DNA of 64,000 nucleotides, from assembly GCA_036346395.1 (NCBI GenBank), contig CM070611.1, positions 23,508,473 through 23,572,472 on the forward strand. The letters run 5' to 3'. The notes beneath the pieces are model-generated. The model had not been told where the DNA came from, searched no databases, and was given only the letters and a program-made list of their open reading frames with translations. Source of the stretch: Hsuehochloa calcarea. Its lineage: Eukaryota; Streptophyta; Magnoliopsida; Poales; Poaceae. Below, piece after piece: positions 34,279 through 45,681 of this stretch. The number at the start of each line of letters is the position of its first letter. The stretch's first letter is position 1. The position numbers and the translations under genes were made by a program.

Positions 34279-34307
34279 TCCGTTGCAACGCACAGGCACC
34301 CTACTAG
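34279..34307 (+). other. Helitron 3' terminus with weak hairpin and CTAG
   Basis: TCCGT-TGCAACGC-ACAGG forms a decayed version of the CCCGT/ACGGG hairpin, followed 8 bases later by CTAG and host T. Solo LTR E is inserted immediately to its left (TSD TAAGA at 34274-34278). Confidence 0.78.
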
Positions 34308-35068
34308 TATTTTTCAATATTTAGGTTAAGCACATGAAAATTGTAGGTGTAGATTTGTCTTGAAAAGAAATTTTATAAAAGTATAATTTTATTAGATTTT
34401 GTAAATCTACTACGATATAAATTAGTAGTCAATGTTATATTTTGGAGACCGTGTTAATTTCTAAAATAATATTTTTTAATTCAAAATGGCAACTTGAGAC
34501 CGTGTCCTTGTAGAAAAACATGAAGGGATCACTACGATACATGCAACTTTTAATTACACAAACTTTCATAAGCTTGTTTAGAGTGGCCATAAACTGAAAC
34601 AAATATTTCAAGTGACATTTTTACACTGTAGCTCTTTTTGGTGGCACAGAATTGAAATCCCAAATAAATATAATTTTTTATTATTAATTAACCCATTTTG
34701 TAATTTGTTTTTATTATTAACCCGTCGCCAACTGTATTTCTAATTCTTGCCTTTTTGAGCACGTCATCACTCGTGGCGTAGCAAAACAACATTGTCACGC
34801 CAGCAACATGAAATTATCAAATCCTGTCACTCCACCACCAGTGCCTTGACAATCTTATTGGGTCATACCACCCAGTGGCATGACAAGAAGTACTATTTAG
34901 CTAGATTTACACTATAGCGTGACATTGTTGTGTTGTTACGTTACTTTGAAAATAAAGTTAAGGAGGGGTTAGTAACAACAATAAATTTAAAAATAAGTTA
35001 ATTAATAAAAAAGTTCAAATAAATAAGCCCTGAGTATAACAAAAAAAATATTGGATTTCTAACTGAAA
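34308..35068. other. Intergenic, repetitive-looking, unassigned
   Basis: AT-rich DNA. The segment 34740-34960 repeats GTGGCGTAG/GTCACGCCA-like words. AT-rich arms near 34662-34705 and 34985-35028 are weakly inverted, which hints at a decayed MITE, but no clean ends or TSD were found. No gene. Confidence 0.5.
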
Positions 35069-35477
35069 TTATCTAATGGCCTGCGCTTCCAAAGTGCGGT
35101 GGCAGAACCGAACATTGAAATTCTTCCTTAGCACATCAGCGAGGACGTTCATTGTTGCTACTCCTTCCCTGTAGTTGCTAGGTTTGGACGATCCTCTGGG
35201 TTTGCACTTCCAAATGCAAAGGAAGGACCTTGAAGAAGTGCATGTACTCCTCAGCGGTAAACAATTGTTTAGACGAATTGGCTTGACTGTCCCGAACCTT
35301 GCTAATTTTTCAAGCCTACTTACCATTATCACTTTGCTTCCTGTACCCATGCTCCTTATGGAAGAGACAGACTGTAGCCAGTCTTCATCACTCACATGCG
35401 ATAAAAATTCGACAACAACCAAGGTTCTCTGGCTCATGAACTTTTGATGGTCTATTTTCCCAAATGTTATCTCCATT
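35069..35477 (-). pseudogene. NB-ARC (NBS-LRR resistance gene) fragment
   Basis: The minus strand reads SQRTLVVVEFLSHVSDEDW, which fits the kinase-2 (Walker B) segment of plant NB-ARC proteins, then SMGTGSKVIMVSRLEKL, the RNBS-B segment, and RFGTVKPIRLN. A frameshift near 35250-35280 follows. In another frame one reads FTAEEYMHFFKV and AFGSANPED, and in the original frame the tail NVLADVLRKNFNV. The P-loop, the MHD motif and the LRR region are missing. Intact relatives act as intracellular immune receptors. This piece cannot. Upstream there is a GACCC microsatellite (35506-35526). Confidence 0.75.
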
Positions 35478-36158
35478 GAAGTATAGAATTGAAGAGAATA
35501 TGGAGACGACCCGACCCGACCCGACCCTCCCCATTGCTGCAAGCATACCCAACCTGAGTTTTCTTCCCAACTAGATATGGCACCCAGTGACTGGAAGCAC
35601 AGTGGGATCACAAACATGATCACTTGAATCTTGCAAAAAATGTATTGATAATGTGTTGCTCTTCAACATTGGCGAGCAAACATTGAAGTCACAACCACCC
35701 CTAAAGTATATATAACAAGCTCTGTCATGTCAGCAACAATGGTTTCTGTATTTTCTAATACAGCTTTTAGCTCTCCTTTTCTGGCCATGGCCGTTTTTCC
35801 GCTAGCAATTGAACGTAACACATCTGAAAAGAGTTATGAAGAGATGAGTTGCTGACCTCTTCGTCGGCAATCTCACCAAAGCCCCTCCTGTCTGAAGTTG
35901 TCCCTGACCACCATGGCCATGGTATCCCTTGAACATGGCCATGGACAACTTCTTTTTACAATAGTGAAAGTACAGATGTCTTGCTTTGACCGCCACCAAG
36001 TATGCCTAGGTCATTCATCGGTCCACAATTCGTGGTGTCGTGTCTCTCTTGACTAGTGCTTCGTTGCTATGCACAACATAAAAAAGGATCGGTGGACTAT
36101 ATTATACGATCAACTTTTGACTTCAGAAATGTTTGTACGGTGTATTCATAGATAAATG
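35478..36158. other. Stretch upstream of the NB-ARC fragment
   Basis: Open frames on the minus strand (up to 35623 and 35802-35999) may hold further decayed resistance-gene sequence, but I do not recognise any motif. Confidence 0.4.
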
Positions 36159-36166
36159 CAAGAGGG

Positions 36167-36339
36167 CAGGGGCGGAGTGGGCCACGACACAAACCTCAGG
36201 CTAGGTCACACTATTTTTGGTCTGAACACATCCACATGCAGACATTCATACATAAGTATACTACAACAGTCTTCCTTAGTGTTTAGGGTTCTAGACCTCG
36301 AGTTATTGCCCTAGTGCCCAATGCCCAGCTCCGCCGCTG
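36167..36339. mobile_element. hAT-type MITE, 173 bp, TSD CAAGAGGG
   Basis: The ends CAGGGGCGGAG and CTCCGCCGCTG form imperfect terminal inverted repeats. An 8-base duplication CAAGAGGG lies outside both (36159-36166 and 36340-36347), as expected for the hAT superfamily. No coding capacity. Confidence 0.92.
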
Positions 36340-36347
36340 CAAGAGGG

Positions 36348-36699
36348 GTTTCTATTTAGACAACATAATTTTACAGAAAAATGTTAAATTTCTGTAGAAT
36401 ACTAGGAAATTCCCATGTTCTAAACGAGTCTTAATTATCAATGTATTTTTTTAGAGTTGAGCCAGCGTATTATTTTTTTACTAACAGTTTGTGATTAAAA
36501 AAAATTTCTTTCAAAAATTGCATGTGAAAAGACTTGAATGCCCCTCTTCTTCCTCACCTAGTACGCTGCTACTGCCACGCAAAAGTTGGACTGAGCGCTA
36601 GTGAGTTTTTATTTCTTCAATGAACTAGTAGCCTTTATGACGCGGCCCAAACCACGAACGTCCCACCAATTGGTGTTGTTTCTCAGTTTTACGCCGGGA
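36348..36699. other. Intergenic stretch, nothing recognised
   Basis: AT-rich at first, more mixed after 36530. No features supported. Confidence 0.5.
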
Positions 36700-36707
36700 A
36701 GCAGGAG

Positions 36708-37705
36708 TAGAGGTGGGAGTCGGGCCGTACTTTTCTGGGCTAGTCCAAAGCCCGATCGACCCGGCACGGCCGAAGTACGGCCCGGCCCGACACGTGGCGA
36801 GCCAGCCGGCCCGGCCGAATGGTGGGCGTCTTGCGGCCGCATAAGCCGGCGATCCGGTGGCACGGCACGGTTGGGCATGGCGGCACGCCTCCGCCGACTC
36901 GATCTCGGCCGGGGCCGAGACGCTGGCGGGAGCGCGCGACGCCGCAGCGACGACGACGGCCGCGGCGCGAGGCCGCCAGCGGAAGAGGCTGGAAGGCGCC
37001 TCTCCACGCCTTGGCGGCCGCTCGCCTCCGCCGCCCGCCTCCGCCTCGGCTCCGCGCGCTCAGCCGTCGCCTCAGCACGGTGGTGGTGGGGATGGACTCT
37101 GTGGCTCAGTGGTGGTGGGCGGTGGGGATGGGGAGGGCCTCGCCGCGCCTCCTCGCCTCCCGCAGCGCATCCTCACCCGCCGCTTCGCTTGCCGCCGGTT
37201 CGCCTCCCATCACGCATCCTCGCCCCGCCGGTTCGCTGCCGCCGGTTCGCCTCTCCGCCTCGCCTCCTGCCGCTCCTCCCACCGAGCCATCGAAGAGGCC
37301 GCCGCGGTCGGGCCACGCCTACCGGGAGAGGCGACGGGGAGGGAGGCGACGGGGAGGCGAGGACGGTGGAGGAGGCGACGGGGAGGCGATGGGGCCACGG
37401 GGTGGAGGCGACGGGAGGAGGCTAGGACGGTGAGGCGGCCCAGGAGACAAGGGCGACGGACAAGGGGGCAGAGGCGACGAGGGGGCGAGGACGGCGAGGG
37501 GAGCGACGGCAGAGGCGAGGACGGCGAGGGGGCGACCGGGAGGGGGCGAGGCGAGGGGCGGGACTCGGAGCGGGCGAGGGAGATGAGGGGGCGATGGAGA
37601 CGAGGGGGCGGGCGGGACCGCCGTGGGGCCGGGCCGAGCCGGCACGGCACGACAAGGCCTGAAGCATGGTGGGCCTGTGCCGGCCCGGCCCAATGCCCGC
37701 CTCTA
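36708..37705. mobile_element. GC-rich non-autonomous hAT element 1, 998 bp, TSD AGCAGGAG
   Basis: The ends TAGAGGTGGGAGTCGGGCCG and CCCAATGCCCGCCTCTA are inverted. The 8-base AGCAGGAG flanks both (36700-36707 and 37706-37713). The body is made of words such as GGCACGGC, GGCCCGGCCC and GGGGAGGCGACGGGG. The long overlapping frames on both strands (36601-37720) reflect GC content; none resembles a transposase. Confidence 0.92.
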
Positions 37706-37966
37706 AGCAGGAGGAATTAGGCGAGGGGCAGGCGGCCCGTGATCAGGGTCTATTTGCATGGTATCCACGACAAACCCAACAAGGTTTGAGCCAGAAACTA
37801 GTACTCCTTTTGGCTAAGTTAAAGAAATACTTCAAGAATATATGTCTCCAACGTGCAGCTTTAACTATTACTTTTTTTATATAAATCTGTTCATAAAATA
37901 ATATAAAATTATCGTATTATGAAAATATTTTCATCACTAATTTAATGATAGCACCTCCATATGACC

Positions 37967-38784
37967 TAGAGCTGGGACTTAGGCTGTACTTTTTCGGGCC
38001 GGTCCGAGGCCCGGTCGGCACGGTACGGTCTAAGCACGGCATGACACGACACGTGGTGGACCAGATCGGCACGGCATGAACGGCGGGCCAGGCTGGGCCT
38101 ATGAATGCGGCTCGTTGGGTGGCATGGCCAGTTGGACCGTGCTTGGGCTGGCCCAATCCCACCTCTCGGCTTGGCCCAATCACTCGCCCACCCCGCCCTA
38201 GCCCAATCACTCGCCCACCCCCCGCCCTAGCCCAATCACCCACCCACCCCCGCCCTAGCCCAACCAATCACCCCCTCTGCCACCCGGGCTAGCCCAACAT
38301 CCCTCCGGCCTCCCCCAACCCCCAACCCCCATCCCCAACCCCTTCTCTCAAGCCACGGCTTCCAAATTCCCAATCCCTAATCACATTCCCTGATTCCCCT
38401 CCCTCTAGCTCTAGCTGCCTCCCTCCCCACGCGCCGCTGGCCGCCCCTCCCTCTACTCCTCTAGCCACCCCACTTCCCACACGCCGCTACCCGCCGCCCT
38501 CCCTCCAGCCACCTTCTCGTCGCCGTCCTTCTCACCCCCTTCGCAAGTGCGCGGCGCGGCCGAGGTGAGCAGAGTTCTTTATTGGCGTCCAAGAGAAAGA
38601 GGAGGCTGTGGCGAGGGGGAGCGGGAGCGGGCGTGGATGGCACATGGGTGTCCTTGTCTTCCAGGGCAGTGGCGGCTATCGTTTTCCCGGGCGTTTATAG
38701 TTACTTAGGGATGGACTTGGGCCGGCACGGCATGGCATGGTGGGGTAACCGAGCCAACACGGCACGGCCCAATGCCCACCACTG
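37967..38784. mobile_element. GC-rich non-autonomous hAT element 2, 818 bp, TSD ATATGACC
   Basis: It begins TAGAGCTGGGACTTAGGC and ends CAATGCCCACCACTG. ATATGACC is on both sides (37959-37966 and 38785-38792). It shares with element 1 the left-end phrase GTACTTTT(T)C(T/G)GGGC and GGCACGGC words. Inside, 38155-38275 is a C-rich imperfect tandem repeat around CCCAATCACTCGCCCACC. Confidence 0.92.
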
Positions 38785-38967
38785 ATATGACCAATACAAA
38801 TAGATTTTTAAATATTAATTATCAAAGTTAATAAAGTTTAATCTCACACTTTCTTTTTAAAGCGTCGTGTATCTCTCATGGGAGGAGGGATCAAATTTGA
38901 TGATGCTTCGGACTTTCCTTGTTACATGAGATATTTTCTATTTGATGCCAAGGAGCTCAGTTCATAC

Positions 38968-39226
38968 TATTGAGGAATCGTCATTAACGAGTCTAGTCCG
39001 AGCAATTACCTCGTAGACAAACTCAGAATGGTAAGAATGATGCAAGAATACAAGAACATAATAATAGATTGAACACAGGGATATGAGGGGACTTCTGGCT
39101 TCTCTTTATTGCTCTTCTGCAAACTGTCGTACAATGGTTAGAGTCACCCTCCTTTATATAGGCTACTGGATGGATGAGGAGCCCACCTTGGGCCAGGACT
39201 CCCAGCCTGGGCCCGGTTTCTTAACA
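38968..39226 (-). repeat. Element J 3' LTR
   Basis: On the plus strand it runs from TATTGAGGAATCG to GTTTCTTAACA. The ends are TGTTA and CAATA in the element sense, so the usual final CA is not present. A TATA box (TATATAAAG on the minus strand) is at about 39152-39160. Confidence 0.85.
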
Positions 39227-39240
39227 CTCCCCCTTGGGCA
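39227..39240 (-). other. Polypurine tract of element J
   Basis: The minus strand reads CCCAAGGGGGAG next to the 3' LTR. Confidence 0.8.
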
Positions 39241-39458
39241 CTCATCTGTTATGTTCATGTCTTATCAAAACTCCATAAAACCCAGCGGAAATTTTTTTAG
39301 AGAAAGAGTACATGATACACGTTCATGGCATTTGTCTTGCCTAATTAAAAACCTTAGCCGGGAAACTTCAGGAAAAACTCATCAAGGGAAAAATAGTACA
39401 ATCCACCTAATTTCATTTAATCTACAGTATTTATTATTTGGGTACTCGATTTTCGTGA

Positions 39459-40051
39459 TCAAGCTTTAATAAAGAGTTTTGAAGATTTTCCCCCTGAATT
39501 TTGCACTTCTCTAGGTCTCATCATTCCAATTCCATGTATGCATCTTTCAAAGCTGGAGGCTAGAAGTGATTTAGTGAATAAATATGCAAGATTTTTACAA
39601 GACTTAGTATGCAGTTCTTTAATTTCGTCCATCTTTAGCAATTCATGAGCATAGAAGAACTTGGGGTTGATATGCTTAGTGAGAGGACTCTTCACATAAC
39701 CCATCTGCACTTGTGTAACACAAACTGCATTATCTTCATAGATAATAGTGGGAGTTTGCGCGGTATTCAATCCACATGATGCTGGATGTGGTGAATCATC
39801 CGCTGAAGCCAAGAACATTCCCGTGAGGCCTTGTGCAGTGCTATGATTTCTGAGTAGTTCGTCGAAGTAGATACAAGACTTTGTTTAGACGATTTCTATG
39901 AAATTGCAGTTCCACCACATAGGAATACATAGCTTGTTTGAGACTTAGCCGTATGCGGGTCTGACAGGTACCCAGCATCTGCATAGCCAGTCATAGTTAG
40001 GTCTTGGTTTTTTCTGTAGAACAGAGCAAGATCTTTACTTCCTTGGAGGTA
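39459..40051 (-). pseudogene. Element J RNase H region
   Basis: On the minus strand, phrases such as GYADAGYLSDPHT, IIYEDNAVCVTQVQ and KHINPKFFYAHELL match the copia RNase H domain. YEDN carries an active-site Asp. The frame is broken near 39820-39900, so this part is inactive. Confidence 0.85.
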
Positions 40052-41257
40052 TCAAAAGATATCCTTTATTCCATAGCAATGTCTTTTGGTAGGTTCTGCA
40101 CTATACCTTGCTAGTAGGTTCACGGCAAATGCAATGTCCGGTCTAGTACAGTTTGCTAAATACATGAGTGCTCCTATTGCACTCAAGTACGGCAATTCAG
40201 GGCCGAGGACTCCCCCCTCTTCTTTAGGTCTGTACGGGTCTTTGTCTTGCTGCAAAGATCTCTCGACCATCAACACTTTCCAATGATATGCCTTTTCAAA
40301 GCCGAACCGTTCTAACACTTTTTGAGTGTAGGTTGACTGATGTACTAAAATCCCTTCAGTCGTATGCTCAAGTTGCAAGCCTAGGTAATATTTGGTTTTT
40401 ACCCAAATCTTTCATTTCGAACTATGACTCTAGGTAAGAGCTTACTTTCTTAATATCTTCTAGGGTCCCAATGATATTCAGATCATCTACATATACTGAG
40501 ATTATACAGAATCTATCCTGGGATCGCCGTATAAAAACACAGGGACAATTCTCATTGTTCGTGTAGCCTTTCTTGTAGAGAAAGTCGCTCAAGAGATTAT
40601 ACCACATTCTACATGATTGTTTCAGTCCATACAGTGACTTTCTGAGTTGTACACTGTATATATTTCTATTTGTTCTGTCTTGATTCGGGACAGGGATACC
40701 TTCAGGTACCTTCATATAAATATCTGAATCCAAGTTCCCATAAAGATATGCAGTTACCACATCCATCAATTTTATTTCAAAATTTAAGTTTACTTCCATT
40801 GGGATTAAATATCTTAAGATAGTTCCGCCCAAGACCGGGGAATAAGTTTCTTCATAATCGGCTTCTGGTCGTTGAGTGAAATCTTGTGCAATGAGTCTTG
40901 ATTTATGTATTACACTTCACTATTTTGACTTCTCTTTCGAACAAATACCCACTTATATCCTACTGGGTGCATATGGGGGAGACGTGCGGCTCACAGGCCC
41001 AAATATCCCTCTCTTTTTTAGAGATAATAATTTTGTTTCTATTACCTTCCTCTAATATTTCTAATATGATCTTTTCTTACATTCAGCGAGCGATGTGGCT
41101 CTAGATCAAGATCGATGATTGTGGCTATTTTCTTTGCAAAATAAATATTGACATTGGCTATTATTCTATTCATAGATTCTCCCGTAGATGCATAATTTAT
41201 AGCTATTTCATCATGGGGCGATACTTCTATTTGCTCACTACTGCTTTCAATTGTGGG
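40052..41257 (-). pseudogene. Element J reverse transcriptase, main part
   Basis: The minus strand reads IKLMDVVTAYLYG (first catalytic Asp), KSLYGLKQSCRMWYN and the YVDD active-site box at 40482-40493, then LPYLSAIGALMYLANCTRPD. There are frame breaks near 40379-40421 and 40833-41041. The N-terminal side (41042-41257) is cut off by the insertion of element I and continues at 45682. Confidence 0.9.
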
Positions 41258-42222
41258 TGTAATACTCCGGAAAAGAATTCGGTAACTAGAAAGAAGCTGG
41301 AGGGGTGAAGAGACATTGACCAAATCGAAATTTCTAGTTCGACGGGGGGTTTTCTGCCTTTCTTCGCCAACCTGGGCCGCGGGCCGCGGCCCAGAAGGCC
41401 CAAGAGGGAAGGGGGTGGCCAGCCAAAAAGGGGGGGCGCCTCCCCCCAACCCTAGCCGCCACTCCTCCCTCCCCCCACCTCCAAGCCACCGGCTCTCCCC
41501 CTGATTGGCACCTCCCCTTGCTGCTCCTTGGTGCCTTCTCCCTCCTGTGGTGCTAGCTCCGGTGATCCCCGGTGTTGCTCCCCAAGATACCATCCGAAGC
41601 CGCCTCCTCCCACCGTCGTGACCGGCCATTCGTCGTCGTTCTTGTGGCCGGACATTGGAGAGGGAAGAGAGGAGAAGGGAGAGAGATCTTCGGGAGGTGG
41701 ATCAACGTCTCCCTGCGGGTCTTCAAGGGTAACGAATGATCCAAATCACAGTTTGGTTCGGTTTGATTGCATAATTGTTGATTAGGATTAAATCGGTGTT
41801 CTGTTCTGGAAATTCCAGAACCTGTCCGGTGCCTTGCGCGGCCAGTTTCGACACATTAGAGGCCAATTTGGAGGTTCCTCCCTCCTAGAGATTTGTAACC
41901 CTGATTTTTATATTTCCATAGGCACTAAGATCATGATATTTCGCCTTATGGTTTAGGAGATATGATTTATTCTTTGCAGACTATTTTGTATGTCTGGCGA
42001 GATGGAACTGTCGGTTTGTTCTTTAAGTTGGACCCTGTTAACGTGAGATTTAGAAGTTTCACCCAACTAGGTTATTGTAGACCTTTAAATAATATTTCCA
42101 AGTTGATAAAGATCACCTCCATTGGATCAGTAGAATGAAAGTTACATTATTTTCTTTAATGTTGTTCTGTATTCTGGACAGATGTCTGCAAGTTATTTTC
42201 AACTGCAGTTTAGCCAACTGTT
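41258..42222 (+). repeat. Element I 5' LTR remnant
   Basis: It aligns with 43373-44332 and stops at CAACTGTT, where the two copies part. Reading frames here are LTR sequence. Confidence 0.85.
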
Positions 42223-43357
42223 ATTATTGCTAAACCTTTGGTCACTCAAGGATTGTGTGTAGAGAGAGTGGAATAATAGAGTTTCCTAAGCAGTGGAATG
42301 ATAATTGATAGAACCCTTCTGATGTAATATATGAACGTGTCTGCTAAGAATTCTAAGTTGTTGTTCTTGGAAATTGGAGGTAATTTGATTGTGTGGGACC
42401 TATTCTGTGGTGCTTTGAGCGCCGTCGATCAAATCGATTTTAATTAGTAGAATGAGTTACCTAGAGTATTCGGTGGATTCAATAGAGCCTCTCCACAATG
42501 GTGTAGATGATGTACTTCAATTTGAACATAATTTGAGAATGATTAACTAAGAGGTTTAAGCTCATGTGGTATGCGATGAATTCGAATTTCAAGGTTCGAG
42601 AGAAATTTTATTCCTAGAAGAGAAACTGTGGAAAAGAATGTTTCTTCGGATAATGAGGCGTTTTCTTGATTCTCGTTTGAGTTTTGTGTTGTTGACCGGT
42701 GTTTTCTGCAATTTGAGTTGGGGCTGTGTTGGCGTGTAGATTCTTTCCAATTCAGACAAACCGCAAGTGTTTGGTTTGGGCGTTCCAGTGATTTCTCCTT
42801 TGGTTGTAGTGGTGTTCATTTGTAAACTGCCTATTTAGAAAATGGATTTGTTCTGAGATGAATTGTCAAATTTGGAATTTAATCTTTTGGTGGAGAGTTA
42901 ACATTGCGTGGACGCGATGAGGACTCTCTATTTCCAGTTGGATTCTCTTCGTTTCTGAAAGTTGCAGAAATTAGGAAGTTGGCATTTCGTTTTGACCGTC
43001 TCGGGTACATGCGCGAAGTGCGCAACGTCTGGTGTGTTCTGGTGCTGAGTGGGTAGCTGAACCATTCAAGGTTCGAGTTATAGTTTAAGACGTTGACCAT
43101 CGAATATGGTCTTACCTTCGATCCTCTTCTGATGAGTGCACGTAGAAAGTTCAGGAATTGAGTGTTAGGTCAGATGTCGTTTTACGTCTTTGTGTTGTAG
43201 TTTACCTGGTCCGAGAGAGAGGCCGCTTTGGAGCTAGAGTCCCGTATGCGGGGGCGGTATCCAGATCTGTTCATTTCTGGTAAGTGTTTACCACTGATAT
43301 TTTCAGACACAGGTTTCTTTCGAATAGATTTCTGATTAGATTAGAGGTCGAATCCTG
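42223..43357 (+). other. Element I internal remnant
   Basis: Sequence between the deletion point and the polypurine tract. No reverse transcriptase or integrase motif is visible; the longest frames are short and on the wrong strand. Confidence 0.55.
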
Positions 43358-43372
43358 TTGAGGGGGGTAGAG
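43358..43372 (+). other. Polypurine tract of element I
   Basis: TTGAGGGGGGTAGAG directly before the second TGTAATACTCC. This identifies the second copy as the 3' LTR and the element sense as plus. Confidence 0.75.
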
Positions 43373-45676
43373 TGTAATACTCCAGAAAAGATTTCGGTAA
43401 ATAGAAAGAAGCTGGAGGGGTGAAGAGACATTGAACAAATCGAAATTTCTAGTTCGACGGGGGTTTTTTTGCCTTTCTTTGCCAACCTGGGCCGCGGGCC
43501 ATGGCCCAGAAGGCTCAAGAGGGAAGGGGGTCGCCGGCCAAAAAGGGGGGGCACCTCCCCCCAACCCTAGCCGCCACTCCTCCTCCCCCCCTCCAAGCCG
43601 CTGGCTCTCCCCCAGATTGGCGCCTCCCCATGCTGCTCCTTGGTGCCGTCTCCCTCCTGTGGTGCTAGCTCCGGTGATCCCCGGTGTTGCTCCCCAAGAT
43701 ACCATCCGAAGCCGCCACCTCCCGCCGTCGTGACCGGCCATTCGTCGTCGTTCTTGTGGCCGGACATTGGAGAGGGAAGAGAGGAGAAAGGAGGGAGATC
43801 TTCGGGAGGTGGATCAACGTCTCCCTACGGGTCTTCAAGGGTAACGAATGATCCAAATCACAGTTTGGTTCGGTTTGATTGCATAATTGTTGATTAGGAT
43901 TAAATCGGCGTTCTGTTCTGAAAATTCCAGAACCTGTCCGGCGCCTTGCGCGGCCAGTTTCGACCCTTTAGAGGCCGATTTGGAGGTTCTTCCCACCTAG
44001 AGATTTGTAGCCCTGGTTTTTATCTTTCCATAGGCACTAATATCATGAGATTCCGCCTTATGGTTTAGGAGATATGATTTATTCTTTGCGGACTATTTTG
44101 TATGTCTGGCGAGATGGAACTGTCGGTTTGTTCTTTAAGTTTGACGTTGTTAGCGTAGGATTCAGAACTTTCACCCAACTAAGTTATTGTATAAATAAAT
44201 AATATTTCCAAGTTGATAAAGATCACTTCCATTTGATCAGTAGAATGAAAGTTACATTATTTTCTTTACTGCTGTTCTGTATTCTGGAGAGATGTCTATC
44301 AGTTATTTTCAACTGCGGTTTAGCCAACTGTTTTGGCCGAATCAAAGAACCCTGTCAGCTAGAGTTTCGTAGTTTGGGGAGTTAAGTTTTGTTGGGCACT
44401 CGGTTTCATGTCGCTTTGAGTCCCAATGAATTAATTATGATTTTTCTTGTCTCGCTACCCAAGAGAGCCGTAAGTCGGTCAATAGTTTGTTTTCAATTCG
44501 GGTCTGTGCGATATATTGGGTAGTCAGGGGATATTGTAAAACACCGATAGTAATGTCATATCACATTATTCTTATTTCGGGAACATACTTGTGTAGGCGG
44601 CGAGGCATCGCGTGTGGGCACACCTTCGTTGCTTGCTAACGCGTCGCAACGCGAAAGGCAAGTACATTGAAATTCTTTACATTGATGAATGATGTGTGTT
44701 TGTATTCATGCTAATATTTCCATGATCCATGTTTTCAATCAAAGATGTTAATTAATATTCATATTCCATTACATGCAAGTGCAATGTGTTAAGATATATT
44801 AATTTTCTATGGAATGCCTGTTGATGGCTGATGTGCCGGTAATGTTATGATCCATGTTCATATTCCATGTTATACATTCTGTTCCTATTTGATAATCCAT
44901 GAGGAAGAAAGTGATAATATTCATTTCATATTTTCATTCCATCCATGTGTTGTTCATGTTCCTTCCACGGGAGTGGATTTGTAAAGACCCATCAACTCCA
45001 GTATGGGCATGTAAGACCCACCATTTCAATGTGGGCAGTTTTGGACACCCGTATGAAACATTCTTCATACGGTAATTGGGTCTCCGGGCTTTGTTAAGTA
45101 CGTGCTTAAGTGAACACCGACGGGTGTCTCACTCACTATACCGGTATGAGCATGTGTTAGTCCATTCTTTTCAATGCATCCATTCATTCCATTCGCACCC
45201 ATAAGTTTTCAGAGATTAATTCATAATTCGTATTAAGATTGGCTTGTTCATAACATGGTATGTTCAAATTATTTACTGTACTTGCTGGGTTTCAACTCAT
45301 TCTTGTTTTCTGTCTTTATTTAGGTGAACATTGATGATGGCATTGTTGGGAGGGATTAGACAAGCACATTTCACTCAAATCACTATTGTTCCTCTTCATT
45401 GATTAAGTTCGATTATGTCTTTTATTTGTTAACTGAGAAACTGTAATAAATAAGTCTAAGACTGAAGGTTACTTCGTTTGTTAAATGCTGCAAGTAGTTC
45501 TTTAAATTACTCTTTGATCATATTCTGATGTATTCAGTCTTAATTCCTGCCATGCTTCTAATAAAGTTGGTCTCCTCATGTACTTAGAGGAGTTACAGTT
45601 TAAGTTCTTCCGCAATTTGGTTGTATGTTAGTTCTTTTAGGTAACATCTTGGCTTCCGAATAGCCATGGTGTTACA
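43373..45676 (+). repeat. Element I 3' LTR (2304 bp)
   Basis: A full LTR ending GGTGTTACA. The later part shares phrases with E and F, for example CACGGGAGTGGA (44968-44979) and ACTATACCGGTATG. Confidence 0.85.
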
Positions 45677-45681
45677 GCGGG

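Larger units (their letters stand above)
6811..34307 (+). mobile_element. Helitron with captured PIP5K fragment, enlarged by nested insertions
   Basis: The left end is TCTCTACTACTTAAAA, the usual grass Helitron 5' terminus (TC start). The right end is TGCAACGCACAGG followed by CACCCTACTAG, the usual 3' terminus (weak hairpin, then CTAG). The outer neighbours are A (6810) and T (34308), as expected for insertion between A and T without a TSD. Removing C with B, D, E and their duplicated TSDs leaves about 4.4 kb. No RepHel helicase is visible, so the element is non-autonomous. It carries PIP5K exons and introns in plus orientation, a typical captured gene. The pairing of these two ends across 27 kb of insertions is inferred. 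It is supported by continuous gene order of the kinase on both sides of each insertion. Confidence 0.8.
41258..45676 (+). mobile_element. Gypsy-like element I with large internal deletion
   Basis: It starts TGTAATACTCC and ends CATGGTGTTACA, flanked by GTGGG (41253-41257) and GCGGG (45677-45681), a TSD with one change. It comprises 965 bases of the 5' LTR, 1150 bases of internal sequence ending in a polypurine tract, and a full 3' LTR (43373-45676). The rest of the 5' LTR and most of the interior are deleted. No retroviral gene remains. It lies inside the reverse transcriptase gene of J. Confidence 0.85.

Noticed and set aside
34662..35028. MITE with AT-rich inverted ends
   Set aside because: Arms are only loosely inverted and AT-rich; no convincing TSD or known terminal motif could be placed.
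36601..37720. Long open frames (up to 287 codons) in GC-rich DNA
   Set aside because: They fall within the hAT element with TSD AGCAGGAG, are open on both strands and match no domain.
41258..45676. Simple tandem duplication of an LTR
   Set aside because: A polypurine tract directly before the second copy and a near-perfect TSD around the whole make an internally deleted retroelement the better reading.
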